From Clostridiales bacterium (GTDB taxonomy: Bacteria; Bacillota; Clostridia; Oscillospirales; Feifaniaceae): a DNA stretch of 64,000 bases. This document shows, one piece after another, positions 52,535-62,100 of this stretch (the stretch's first letter is position 1; the number at the start of each line of letters is the position of its first letter). The position numbers and the translations under genes were made by a program. Where the stretch lies: the NCBI GenBank assembly GCA_012719075.1, contig JAAYBB010000066.1, forward strand, positions 1 through 64,000. Direction: 5' to 3'. Under the pieces are notes generated by a model that had not been told where the DNA came from, ran no database searches, and was given only the letters and a program-made list of their open reading frames with translations.

Positions 52535-52556
52535 GCCGCGGACCCCTCCCCTGTCT
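52527..52556. repeat. 30-bp hairpin repeat, copy 1
   Basis: GGGGAGGGG...CCCCTCCCC hairpin followed by TGTCT; matches 53959-53988 at 29 of 30 positions in the same orientation. The two copies flank the secreted-protein gene. Confidence 0.8.
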
Positions 52557-52792
52557 GTCGCAAGGGGCAGCTTCTCCCGGTAGGCGGGTAGCGCCGCCCT
52601 GCTGTCAACTGTACAACATACTCGCCACTGCCTCTGCGGGACTGCGGTGCCGCTCCCGGCCCGCACGTCCATCCCTTAGGCGGTATCGATTGTCGCCATC
52701 TGCCCTGCAGTCGGAGCCACCCGAGTCCATCCCATGCGCACAGAGGAACCGTCTGTTGACCCTCAGCGGGACAGTGGCCGGGAAGCGCGCTG

Positions 52793-53875
52793 TTATAGGA
52801 TGGGCATGTTTTGCTGCACAACAGACAGCATCACTGCGATGACAAGCCGTATTCCCGCTTCCGGCTGCCAAAGCCGCGCGCCGATCGGCAGATCTTTTCT
52901 GTGCAGCCGCCAGATTTTGAAGACATTGCCCGGCACCGCCCGGCTTTGCAGCTCCTCGCGCAGCGCCCGCAGCCTGCCCTCTATGTCGATCTTCAGGTTG
53001 TTTTCAAGATGGTAGGCCTCCTGCGGGTCGTCGCTCCGGACGTCGGCGATGCACCAGCACCCATTTGCTTTTTCAAGCGTAAACGTATAGGTCGTCCACG
53101 AAAACCCAACCAACTCGAGGTTGCCATACAGGGCGCTCTCCTCCTTCAGCAGCGTGACCGTCGCCGCACCGCCCGACACCCCGATCTCCGTGACCGTCGC
53201 TTGAATGCTGCGGATGTCCTGCCTGCCCGGATACTCCGGCCAGTTCATATATTCCTGTTCCCACCGCTTTTTAAACCGCAGGCGGTCCATAAAGTATGCC
53301 AGGCCAGGGGCCTGCTCCCCCGCCTTGAGGAAGCGCGAAAAGTCGTAGTCTTTCTGATCCCTGAAGTTTTTCTCTTCCAAAAAGAACAGGGCCTGCAACG
53401 TTGTCTCGATGATCTCCTCATCCGAGCGATTGCCTGTGTAAAGTGCATCCACCTGTTGTTCCACCAGGACCTGCAGCTGGTAGTGCCGATCGTCGCCCAG
53501 CCCCTGGTTGGCCCGCAGTGCGACGATCTCGTCGGCGTCGAGCGAGAGCAGGTCCGCCAGCGCCCGCTCCTTCTCCAACACCAGCGCCCTGGTTGTCTCG
53601 AGCTCTTTGCGCTGCGCCGGCGTGATGTCGCGCGCCGGTTCGGTGTGCCCGACGTGTTCCTCTATCACAGGGGCCGGTGCACCGCTGTCCGCGATGCCCT
53701 CCGCAGATTCCCCTGCAACCTGCTGCCGCAGCTCCACCCCGGCGGTCTGCTCCGCAAAGGAGGGCTTCACGCCGGGCTGCGCGGCCGCTGGTGCGGCTGG
53801 CCATACAAGCCACGCCGCCAGCGCCGCCACAAGCAGCCGGGCGGCCCTTTTTTTCCGTTCCTGCACCCCACTCAC
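52793..53875 (-). CDS. Secreted or membrane-anchored protein of unknown function (360 aa)
   Basis: 360 residues. Basic N-terminus, hydrophobic core LLVAALAAWLVWPAAPAAA and a likely cut after AAA, so it is exported. Residues about 75-110 form a charged helix (QRKELETTRALVLEKERALA); the region about 200-290 is beta-rich with many aromatics (MNWPEYPG, GFSWTTYTFTLEKANGCWC). A second hydrophobic stretch ends the protein (GIRLVIAVMLSVV), suggesting a C-terminal membrane segment. GTG at 53875 has AGGAG upstream; GTG at 53866 is possible. Not recognised as any family. It lies between two copies of a 30-bp repeat, 118 nt after the DUF1015 gene. Confidence 0.68.
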   Translation of the reverse strand: MSGVQERKKRAARLLVAALAAWLVWPAAPAAAQPGVKPSFAEQTAGVELRQQVAGESAEGIADSGAPAPVIEEHVGHTEPARDITPAQRKELETTRALVLEKERALADLLSLDADEIVALRANQGLGDDRHYQLQVLVEQQVDALYTGNRSDEEIIETTLQALFFLEEKNFRDQKDYDFSRFLKAGEQAPGLAYFMDRLRFKKRWEQEYMNWPEYPGRQDIRSIQATVTEIGVSGGAATVTLLKEESALYGNLELVGFSWTTYTFTLEKANGCWCIADVRSDDPQEAYHLENNLKIDIEGRLRALREELQSRAVPGNVFKIWRLHRKDLPIGARLWQPEAGIRLVIAVMLSVVQQNMPIL

Positions 53876-53958
53876 CCCACTCCTGCTGCTGCGCCACGTA
53901 AACAGATGGCCCGCCGTCCTTCTCCTGTCGAAAGCCCAGGGCTTTTTGACAAGCTCAA

Positions 53959-53988
53959 GGGGAGGGGCCGCGGGCCCCTCCCCTGTCT
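53959..53988. repeat. 30-bp hairpin repeat, copy 2
   Basis: Same sequence as 52527-52556 with one change, 6 nt beyond the stop of the DUF1015 gene, where it could act as its terminator. Confidence 0.8.
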
Positions 53989-53993
53989 CTGCG

Positions 53994-55187
53994 CTAGCCC
54001 TCGAGCCGGCGGGCCTCGAGGTAAAACCGCTTGTCCTGCGCATGCCCCATCGAAAAACTCTTGCGCACCAGCAGGCCGCCCGCCCGCACCAGCGGGAAGA
54101 GCTCACCCTTGTCGTAGGGGGGCAGGATCAGCGCCACGCAGCGCTCGCCCTCGCCCAGCGCGCGCGCCTCCCGCTCGCCGTGGATGTAGTCGATGTCCGC
54201 CTCGGGGTGGCGGGCCAGAAAGTCGTCCAGCATGGGCTGCAGCACCTGCAGCCCGGGCAGCCGTTCGGGGTCGATGCCCTCGGCCGCCAGCTGCGCCTCC
54301 GTCACGCCGAACAGCACCCGGTGGATCGACTCAAAGGCCAGCGCCGGGTCGTGCAGGTTGACCACCTCGCACAGTGCGTAGCGGGCGGGGTGGTCAACCT
54401 GCCGCGCCTCGGGCAGCGTCGGCTTTATCTGCTCCCAGCAGGCCTTGGCGGTGGCCAGCGAGTGGTTGCCGTCCCCCATGGCAAACAGCAGTCCCTCACC
54501 GCGCCGGCACAGCGTCTCCAGCGCGCCGGCGACCTCAGAGAGCTGCGCGTCGTCCTTGACCTGCCAGCCGGCCAGCCGTCCGCTGTCCAGCATGAGCGGG
54601 AAGTCGTAGAGCTTCGGCAGCGCATTCAGTGCCCGCTCCAGCGGCCCCATCAGCAGGTCTTCGGGGTCGTCCACCAGCACCAGGATGTGGGGCAGCTCGA
54701 TCGGCGCCGCCGCGCGGATCTCAACGCGCGGGGGCAGCCGGTCCAGAATGGTGCCCTCGGTCGCCCGGATCAGGCTTTTGGAGCCCGCCGCATAGTCGTA
54801 CTGCTCCAGGTCCAGCGCCAGCACCAGCCCCCTGCGCAGGCCGGTCGAGGTCTGCCGGTGCAGGTAGACCATGCCCTCGCCGATGCTGCGCAGGACCCCC
54901 TCGTCGAGGTAGCGCCGCATGGCGCCGTGGATGTCGCGAAGGCGGCGCGCGCGGCCCTTCGCCCCGAGGTGGCACTCGGGCAGCATCAGGCGCAGGGCCG
55001 AGGGCGCGTCGCCCACCAGCGCCTCCACCTGCGCCCAATAGGCGGGGTTGGCCGAGTGCTGGTCGCAGGCCACCACCGCAAAGGTCGTCAAATCGACGCC
55101 GGGCGCCGGCAGCAGGATGTCGGGCAGGCCGACCGCCAGGGCCGCCAGGGCCTGCTTCAGCGCGGCCCGATCACTTGCCTGTGTCAT
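53994..55187 (-). CDS. DUF1015 family protein
   Basis: 397 residues. Family blocks: VVACDQHSANPAYW near residue 40, HRQTSTGLRRGLV, LFAMGDGNHSLATAKA (the most conserved motif), and RYALCEVVNLHDPAL. DUF1015 genes commonly travel with serA and serC in Clostridia, as here (28 nt after serA), so a role linked to serine or phosphoserine metabolism is likely; the reaction is not established. ATG at 55187. Confidence 0.9.
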   Translation of the reverse strand: MTQASDRAALKQALAALAVGLPDILLPAPGVDLTTFAVVACDQHSANPAYWAQVEALVGDAPSALRLMLPECHLGAKGRARRLRDIHGAMRRYLDEGVLRSIGEGMVYLHRQTSTGLRRGLVLALDLEQYDYAAGSKSLIRATEGTILDRLPPRVEIRAAAPIELPHILVLVDDPEDLLMGPLERALNALPKLYDFPLMLDSGRLAGWQVKDDAQLSEVAGALETLCRRGEGLLFAMGDGNHSLATAKACWEQIKPTLPEARQVDHPARYALCEVVNLHDPALAFESIHRVLFGVTEAQLAAEGIDPERLPGLQVLQPMLDDFLARHPEADIDYIHGEREARALGEGERCVALILPPYDKGELFPLVRAGGLLVRKSFSMGHAQDKRFYLEARRLEG

Positions 55188-55215
55188 GAAAATCCCTCCC
55201 GTCGTTGGTCGGGCC

Positions 55216-56385
55216 TCAGATCACGCGCACCCGCACCACGCCCTCGATGGCTGCGATGCGCGCCACGCACTCGCTGCCCGGCCGCGTGGAGAGGTCCAGC
55301 AGCGTGTAGGCCCAGTCCCCCTTGCTCTTGTTGATCATGTGGTCGATGTTGTGGTTGTACTCGGCCAGCAGCGTGCCGATCTGCCCCACCATGTTGGTGA
55401 CGTTGCGGTTGATGATGCAGACCCGGTGCACACTGGTGCGCGGGAAGTCGCACTCGGGCAGGTTGACCGAGTTGCGGATGTTGCCGTCCTCGAGGTAGTT
55501 TTGCAGCTGCTGCGCCGCCATGACGGCGCACTTCTCCTCCGACTCGGGCGTCGAGGCGCCGAGGTGCGGGATGGCCAGCACCCCCTCGACCCCCAGCAGC
55601 CGCTCGTTTGGAAAGTCGGTCACGTAGGCGCGCAGACGGCCCGTGGCCAGCGCCTCCAGCACCGCGCTGTCCTCCACCAGGCCGCCGCGGGCAAAGTTGA
55701 GCAGCACGGCCTTGTCCCGCATGGCCGAAAGCTCCTTGACGCCGATGATGCCCTCGGTCTTCTGGGTCAGCGGCAGGTGCAGCGTGAGGTAGTCGCACTC
55801 GGCAAAGAGCTGCTCGAGGCTGGAGGCCCGGATCACCGAGCGGGAGAGGCTCCAGGCCGCCGCCACCGAAATATAGGGGTCGTAGCCGAACACCTGCATG
55901 TTGAGCCCGTAGTGCGCCGCGTTGGCCACCTGGACGCCCACGGCGCCAAGGCCGACCACGCCCAGCTTCTTATCGGCCATCTCGGGCCCGACAAACTGCT
56001 TTTTGCCCTGCTCGACCTCCCGTTCGACGTCGGTCCCGTCACAGGAGAGCGTACCCAGCCACTCGATGCCCTCCACCACCCGCCGGCCGGTCAGCAGCAT
56101 GCCGCAGAGCACCAGCTCCTTGACGGCGTTGGCGTTGGCGCCGGGCGTGTTGAACACGACAATGCCGGCCTTTGAGCACTCCTCGACCGGAATGTTGTTG
56201 ACGCCGGCGCCGGCCCGGGCCACCGCCACCAGGTCCTTCCCAAAGGCGTAGCCGTGCAGGCTGTAAGAGCGCAGCAGGATGGCGTCGGGGTTCTCGATGT
56301 CGGCCGCGACCTGATAGCGCTCGGCCTGCAGGATCGGCTTGATCTTGGGGGAGATGCTGTTGAGCAATTTAATTTGATATTTCAT
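55216..56385 (-). CDS. serA: D-3-phosphoglycerate dehydrogenase
   Basis: 389 residues. First step of serine synthesis from 3-phosphoglycerate. NAD-binding GVVGLGAVGVQVA, catalytic Arg in NFARGG, His in IPHLGAST, and a C-terminal ACT domain (about 315-389; VCIINRNVTNMVGQIGTLLA) that in relatives binds serine for feedback. The short two-domain-plus-ACT form lacks the extra substrate domain of long SerA. Start overlaps the serC stop (ATGA). Confidence 0.95.
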   Translation of the reverse strand: MKYQIKLLNSISPKIKPILQAERYQVAADIENPDAILLRSYSLHGYAFGKDLVAVARAGAGVNNIPVEECSKAGIVVFNTPGANANAVKELVLCGMLLTGRRVVEGIEWLGTLSCDGTDVEREVEQGKKQFVGPEMADKKLGVVGLGAVGVQVANAAHYGLNMQVFGYDPYISVAAAWSLSRSVIRASSLEQLFAECDYLTLHLPLTQKTEGIIGVKELSAMRDKAVLLNFARGGLVEDSAVLEALATGRLRAYVTDFPNERLLGVEGVLAIPHLGASTPESEEKCAVMAAQQLQNYLEDGNIRNSVNLPECDFPRTSVHRVCIINRNVTNMVGQIGTLLAEYNHNIDHMINKSKGDWAYTLLDLSTRPGSECVARIAAIEGVVRVRVI

Positions 56386-57467
56386 GGCATTCGATGCTCC
56401 ATCTCAAAGTCTTTCATATAGGCCAACAGCGCCCGGACCCCCTCGATGGGCATGGCGTTGTAGACATTGGCGCGGATGCCGCCCACCAGCCGGTGCCCCT
56501 TGAGGTTGATGAGGCCGCGGGCGGCCGCCCCCTTGGCAAAGAGGTCCGAGAGCGCCTCGTCGGGCAGCGTGAAGGTGATGTTCATGTTCGAGCGGTCCTG
56601 CGGACGGGCGGTGGGGGTATAAAAGGTGGAGTTGTCCAAAAATTCGTAGAGCAGGCCGGACTTTTCGTTGTTGCGGCGGGCCATCTCCTCCACGCCGCCC
56701 TCGCGGAGGATCCAGTCCAGCATCAGGCCGGTCATATAGATGCCCCAGCAGGGGGGCGTGTTGTGCATCGAGCGCCCGGCCACCTGCACCTTGTAGTCCA
56801 GCATGGTGGGGACCTCTTCGGGCAGGTCGCGCAGCAGGTCGCGGCGCAGGACCACCACCGTGACGCCGGCCGGGCCCATGTTCTTCTGGGCGCCGGCGTA
56901 GATCAGCACAAAGTCCTCAATGTCATAAAGCTGCCCGAGCATGGCCGAGGAGAGGTCCCCGACCAGCGGCACCCCCAGCTGTGGCAGCCGGTGGTACTGG
57001 GTGCCGAACAGCGTGTTGTTGACGGTGATGTGCAGGTAGGCCGCATTCTGCGGCAGGTCCTCGGCCCGCACCTCGGGGATATAGCTGAACTTTTTATCGG
57101 CGCTGCTGGCCACCGTCACGGCGTTGCACCAGCGCGCGGCCTCCCGGATGGCCTTTTTGGCAAACTCGTCGGTCTCCACATAGGCCGCCGTCCCCGCCCG
57201 GTCCACCAGGTTCATCGGAATCATCGAGAACTGGGTCGTGGCGCCCCCCTGCAAAAACAGCACGGCATAGCTGTCGGGGATGGCACAGAGCGCGCGCAGA
57301 TCGGCCTCGGCCCTTTCGATGATCGCCTCAAAGGCGGGAGATCGATGGCTCATCTCCATCACGCTACAGCCCGCTCCGGGGTAACAGAGCAGGTCCCGCT
57401 GTGCCCGTTCGAGCACCGGCAGCGGCATCATGGAGGGCCCGGCTGAAAAGTTGTACACGCGTTCCAT
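56382..57467 (-). CDS. serC: Phosphoserine aminotransferase
   Basis: 361 residues. Second step of serine synthesis; PLP on Lys195 (GAQKNMGPAG). N-terminal VYNFSAGPSMMPLPVL and LQGGATTQFSMIPMNL are family signatures; RANVYNAMPIEGV near the C-terminus binds substrate phosphate. ATG at 57467 lies downstream of GGTGG. First gene of serC-serA-DUF1015; its leader carries a 15-bp inverted repeat. No serB in the window. Confidence 0.96.
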   Translation of the reverse strand: MERVYNFSAGPSMMPLPVLERAQRDLLCYPGAGCSVMEMSHRSPAFEAIIERAEADLRALCAIPDSYAVLFLQGGATTQFSMIPMNLVDRAGTAAYVETDEFAKKAIREAARWCNAVTVASSADKKFSYIPEVRAEDLPQNAAYLHITVNNTLFGTQYHRLPQLGVPLVGDLSSAMLGQLYDIEDFVLIYAGAQKNMGPAGVTVVVLRRDLLRDLPEEVPTMLDYKVQVAGRSMHNTPPCWGIYMTGLMLDWILREGGVEEMARRNNEKSGLLYEFLDNSTFYTPTARPQDRSNMNITFTLPDEALSDLFAKGAAARGLINLKGHRLVGGIRANVYNAMPIEGVRALLAYMKDFEMEHRMP

Positions 57468-57529
57468 TGCAAGAGACCACCTTTACAGTTTATTGTCTTG
57501 CCAATCTCGCCCCGATCAAAAGCGATACA

Positions 57530-57577
57530 GCCACCAAATGTTGTGTCTTACAAAATTGCTCAACAACATTTGGTGGC
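57530..57577 (-). promoter_or_regulatory. 15-bp perfect inverted repeat in the serC leader
   Basis: Arms 57530-57544 and 57563-57577 (GCCACCAAATGTTGT and its complement), spacer 18 nt. It starts about 18 nt downstream of the predicted start point. As RNA it forms a long hairpin; as DNA it could bind a dimeric regulator. No T-run follows, so it is not a plain terminator. Confidence 0.75.
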
Positions 57578-57601
57578 CAAAAGGCTTTTCCCGGCCCTCT
57601 T

Positions 57602-57630
57602 ATTATAACGTCGGACTGCATTTTTTACAA
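57602..57630 (-). promoter_or_regulatory. Promoter of serC-serA-DUF1015
   Basis: TTGTAA (57630-57625), 17-nt spacer, consensus TATAAT (57607-57602) on the minus strand. Confidence 0.7.
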
Positions 57631-57677
57631 GGCTGTGCGCGGCGAGCTTCAAGATTTTGTCATTCTCAACAAAAATA

Positions 57678-57707
57678 TTGTGCGGCGGCAGGGGATCATG
57701 GTATAGT
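57678..57707 (+). promoter_or_regulatory. Putative promoter of typA
   Basis: TTGTGC (57678-57683), 18-nt spacer, TATAGT (57702-57707). Confidence 0.5.
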
Positions 57708-57721
57708 ATGTTGATCGGACG

Positions 57722-57749
57722 AAAAAAGAGCGGGGGGCCGCTCTTTTTT
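57722..57749 (+). terminator. Terminator-like hairpin in the typA leader
   Basis: Perfect 12-bp stem (57722-57733 with 57738-57749) with loop GGGG, A-run on one side and T-run on the other. It lies about 10-35 nt after the predicted typA start point and 44 nt before the ATG. No other gene ends here, so it may attenuate typA or insulate the divergent pair. Confidence 0.75.
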
Positions 57750-57793
57750 GAAGTGGCCCCGAAAAATTTGGATGCGTACAGGATGAGTGCCTT

Positions 57794-59617
<1,824 letters not shown>

Positions 59618-59642
59618 GGCGCGCGGTGCGTGGGGGCGGAGG

Positions 59643-59764
59643 CTTGGCCCTTACCCTTGGTCCTTAACTTGGCCCTTAACTTGGCCCTTAACTTGGCCTT
59701 TAACTTGGCCTTTAACTTGGCCTTTAACTTGGCCCTTGATTTGGCCCTTTGTCTTGGTCCTTGT
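59643..59764. repeat. 12-bp tandem repeat array (about ten units)
   Basis: Unit CTTGGCCYTTAA, ten degenerate copies head to tail; the middle six are nearly identical and the ends diverge. Two looser copies (CTTGGTCCCTAC, CTTGGTCCTCAA) occur near 60346 and 60369. Confidence 0.92.
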
Positions 59765-59974
59765 GCCAGGTCAGGTCTCGCCCGACCCACCGGTTTTTTA
59801 GGATCGCCGGCATGAGACTTGGCCACAGAAAAGCTACCCCCTTATCCAGCCGCCCTTGAAAGGCTGCTGGTACAGGGCTTGCCCAGGCGCGCTGCTACCG
59901 GCCTTATTCCTCGCCCCCTTATAAGATCTCGGCCACGGGCCGCGGGGCAGGGGATCACGGCCTGCGGGCCGCTC

Positions 59975-59997
59975 GTACTTTTGGGCGTCAAAAGTAC
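59975..59997. repeat. Short inverted repeat GTACTTTTG/CAAAAGTAC
   Basis: Perfect 9-bp arms, 5-nt spacer. Followed by two G/C-rich pairings (GGGGGGT with ACCCCCC, 60008-60029). Confidence 0.55.
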
Positions 59998-60053
59998 CAA
60001 AACCGCCGGGGGGTATTGCGAGACCCCCCGGACCCCCCGGCGCCACTAAAGTA

Positions 60054-60085
60054 CAACAGGCCCCAAGGAAACTTGGGGCCTGTTG
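60054..60085. repeat. 14-bp stem closed by a GAAA tetraloop
   Basis: Arms 60054-60067 and 60072-60085, loop GAAA on the plus strand. The tetraloop suggests it is read as plus-strand RNA. No T-run, so a doubtful terminator for typA 440 nt upstream. Confidence 0.65.
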
Positions 60086-60094
60086 CTATTGTCA

Positions 60095-60165
60095 GAGGAA
60101 CACTTGAAAAATCAGGACTCGCACCCTACGGGTGCTCAGACAGCTGATTTTTCCACGCGTTCCTC
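60095..60165. repeat. 71-nt multi-stem element, possible structured RNA
   Basis: Three nested perfect stems: GAGGAAC/GTTCCTC (60095-60101, 60159-60165), GAAAAATCAG/CTGATTTTTC (60106-60115, 60144-60153) and GCACCC/GGGTGC (60121-60126, 60130-60135). Size is near that of a tRNA but the arms do not fit a cloverleaf. Confidence 0.6.
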
Positions 60166-60263
60166 CCATCTGATACGCTTCGCGGCTGGAAGTGGTGGCT
60201 TACCGGCGGGGGCAAGTACTTTGGGCAGGGCCTCTACCGACCAGTTGGAAACCATCTTAGGTG

Positions 60264-60310
60264 ACACGCCAAAAAGGTCGCGGCCGTGGACCGTGACCTT
60301 TTTGGCGTGT
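60264..60310. repeat. 16-bp perfect hairpin
   Basis: Arms 60264-60279 and 60295-60310 (ACACGCCAAAAAGGTC and its complement), 15-nt spacer which itself has CGG/CCG. One of the longest perfect palindromes in the window. Confidence 0.75.
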
Positions 60311-60488
60311 AGCGTAAAATCAACGGCCGCCCGCCGACCTAATCGTCTTGGTCCCTACACTGGGTGTCTTGGTCCTCAACATAGGGAGGACCACTGGCAG
60401 CCTGATACTTTATATTTGGGTAAGATAGCGCCTTATTCCGGGCGTCCGACTCAGCCGAGGGCGCCCTTCCCGGCGTCCCCCTTCCCCC

Positions 60489-62045
60489 TTACAGCAGCGG
60501 TGCAAACAACCGCCCCACCTGCCCGATCAGGCGCCGAGGCAGGCTGTAGATGTCGATGTCCTGCGGCCCGATCCTGCGGCACCACTCGAGGCAGATCTGG
60601 AAGTCCTCCTCGACCGCCGTAACGGCCGAGGCGTCCAGCAGGTAGCAGCCGCACTCCAGGTGCAAAAACAGGCTGCGGTAGTCGATGTTGATGGTGCCCA
60701 CCACCGCGCGGTTGTCGTCCACGACAAAGCTCTTCCCGTGCATCATGCCCGGCTCGTACTCGTAAATTTTCACCCCGTCGCAGATCAGCTCGCGATAGTA
60801 GGTGCGGCCGACGGTGCTGGCCACCCAGTTGTCCGAAATGGCCGGCAGGATCAGCGAGACGTCCACCCCCCGCTTGGCGGCGTAGCGCAGCCCCTGCGAG
60901 AGCTCGCTGTCGATGATCAGGTAGGGGGTCATGATGTGGACATACCGCTGCGCCGTGTGGATCATGTCGAGGTAGACCCGCTTGCCGGTGTCCTCCTCGT
61001 CAAAGGGGCTGTCGGCGTAGGGCACCACAAAGCCGTCCCTGGGCGCGCGGTGGTGGCGCAGATAGCACAGCATGTTTTTGCCGCCCCCCGGGTCGTACAG
61101 CGCCCAAGTGCGCAGGAACATCAGCGTCAGCGAGTTGACGGCGCCCCCCTCCAGCAGCACGCCGGTGTCCTTCCAGTGGTGGGGCAGCGCGATGTTGATA
61201 TACTCGTCGGCGATGTTGATGCCGCCCGTAAAGCCCACCCGGCCGTCCACCACCAGAATCTTGCGGTGGTCGCGGTTGTTCTGCAGCGTCGAGAGCACCG
61301 GGTGCAGCGGCGCAAAGACCTTGCAGCGCACCCCCGCCCGCTCCAGCTCCTCGAGGTGGGTTTTGGGCAGCTTGCCGAGCGAGCCGAGGCCGTCCACCAT
61401 CAGGCGGACCTCCACCCCCTGCGCCGCCTTGCGCTTCAACAGCTGCTTGACCTCCTCCCACATCACGCCCTCGGCCACGATGAAGGACTCGATGAACAGG
61501 AACTCCTCGGCCGTCTCCATCTGGCGCAGCATCTCCTCGAACATCAGCTCGCCGAGCGGAAAGTAGTGCACCGCCGTGTCGTCATAGGTCGGATAGTTGA
61601 GTTTTGCCAGGTAGCGGCAGACGCCGTCGGGGCCCTCGACGCCGGTGTCCACCGCCACGCGGTCGAGCTGCCTGGCCCGCCGGCTGACCAGGCAGGCACT
61701 GGGCTGCAGCTTGAGCACGAGGTAGAGCAGCACGCCAAAGACCGGCAGCACCGCGATGGGCAGGACCCAGGCCAGCTTGAAGTCGGGGTTTTCCTCGCGG
61801 TTGACAATGAAGAGGATGGCCACCGCCGCCAGCAGCGAAAAGCCGGTCATGCGATAGGCCGGGATCAGCAAAATGACCACCTGGGCCAGCAGCAGCAGCA
61901 AGGCCACCAGCGTCCGGCTGAAGATCACCCGCCGGATTACGGTCGAGAGCTCGATGCGCACGCCCTTGACGCCGCGGCGCCAGCGGCGGCTCCGGCCCTC
62001 CCGCGGGCCCGAATTGTGCTCCGTCGGATTTGAATGTTGCTCCAT
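60489..62045 (-). CDS. cls: Cardiolipin synthase (phospholipase D family)
   Basis: 518 residues. Two N-terminal membrane helices (about 45-65 and 68-112 region), then two HKD half-sites: His260-Lys262-Asp267 (HRKILVVD) and His436-Lys438-Asp443 (MHGKSFVVDD). Joins two phosphatidylglycerol molecules to cardiolipin at the inner membrane. ATG at 62045 has AGGGGGG upstream; an in-frame GTG at 62060 lacks one. It follows the alanyl-tRNA editing gene by 55 nt. The hydrophilic, basic N-terminal 40 residues are longer than usual. Confidence 0.94.
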   Translation of the reverse strand: MEQHSNPTEHNSGPREGRSRRWRRGVKGVRIELSTVIRRVIFSRTLVALLLLLAQVVILLIPAYRMTGFSLLAAVAILFIVNREENPDFKLAWVLPIAVLPVFGVLLYLVLKLQPSACLVSRRARQLDRVAVDTGVEGPDGVCRYLAKLNYPTYDDTAVHYFPLGELMFEEMLRQMETAEEFLFIESFIVAEGVMWEEVKQLLKRKAAQGVEVRLMVDGLGSLGKLPKTHLEELERAGVRCKVFAPLHPVLSTLQNNRDHRKILVVDGRVGFTGGINIADEYINIALPHHWKDTGVLLEGGAVNSLTLMFLRTWALYDPGGGKNMLCYLRHHRAPRDGFVVPYADSPFDEEDTGKRVYLDMIHTAQRYVHIMTPYLIIDSELSQGLRYAAKRGVDVSLILPAISDNWVASTVGRTYYRELICDGVKIYEYEPGMMHGKSFVVDDNRAVVGTINIDYRSLFLHLECGCYLLDASAVTAVEEDFQICLEWCRRIGPQDIDIYSLPRRLIGQVGRLFAPLL

Positions 62046-62100
62046 GCGCCCCCCTGTCACCCCCTTCGGCGTCTATTTGGCCTCTAAATTAAGGTTGATT

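Larger units (their letters stand above)
52336..52792. other. Gene-free region upstream of panE with short repeats
   Basis: 457 bp. Contains the panE promoter at the left, then the 28-bp and 30-bp repeats described separately. The part 52560-52792 shows nothing recognisable. Confidence 0.5.
59618..60488. other. 871-bp gene-free structured region
   Basis: Contains a 12-bp tandem repeat, a GTACTTTTG/CAAAAGTAC inverted repeat, a 14-bp stem with GAAA loop, a 71-nt multi-stem element and a 16-bp hairpin, each listed separately. Open frames crossing it have no ribosome site and no family resemblance. Confidence 0.6.

Noticed and set aside
59643..59764. Possible CRISPR array
   Set aside because: Units are 12 bp and contiguous with no spacers; no cas genes nearby.
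60095..60165. tRNA gene
   Set aside because: The 7-bp outer stem suggests an acceptor arm, but there is no T-loop GTTCRA sequence, no D or anticodon arm and no CCA-type end.
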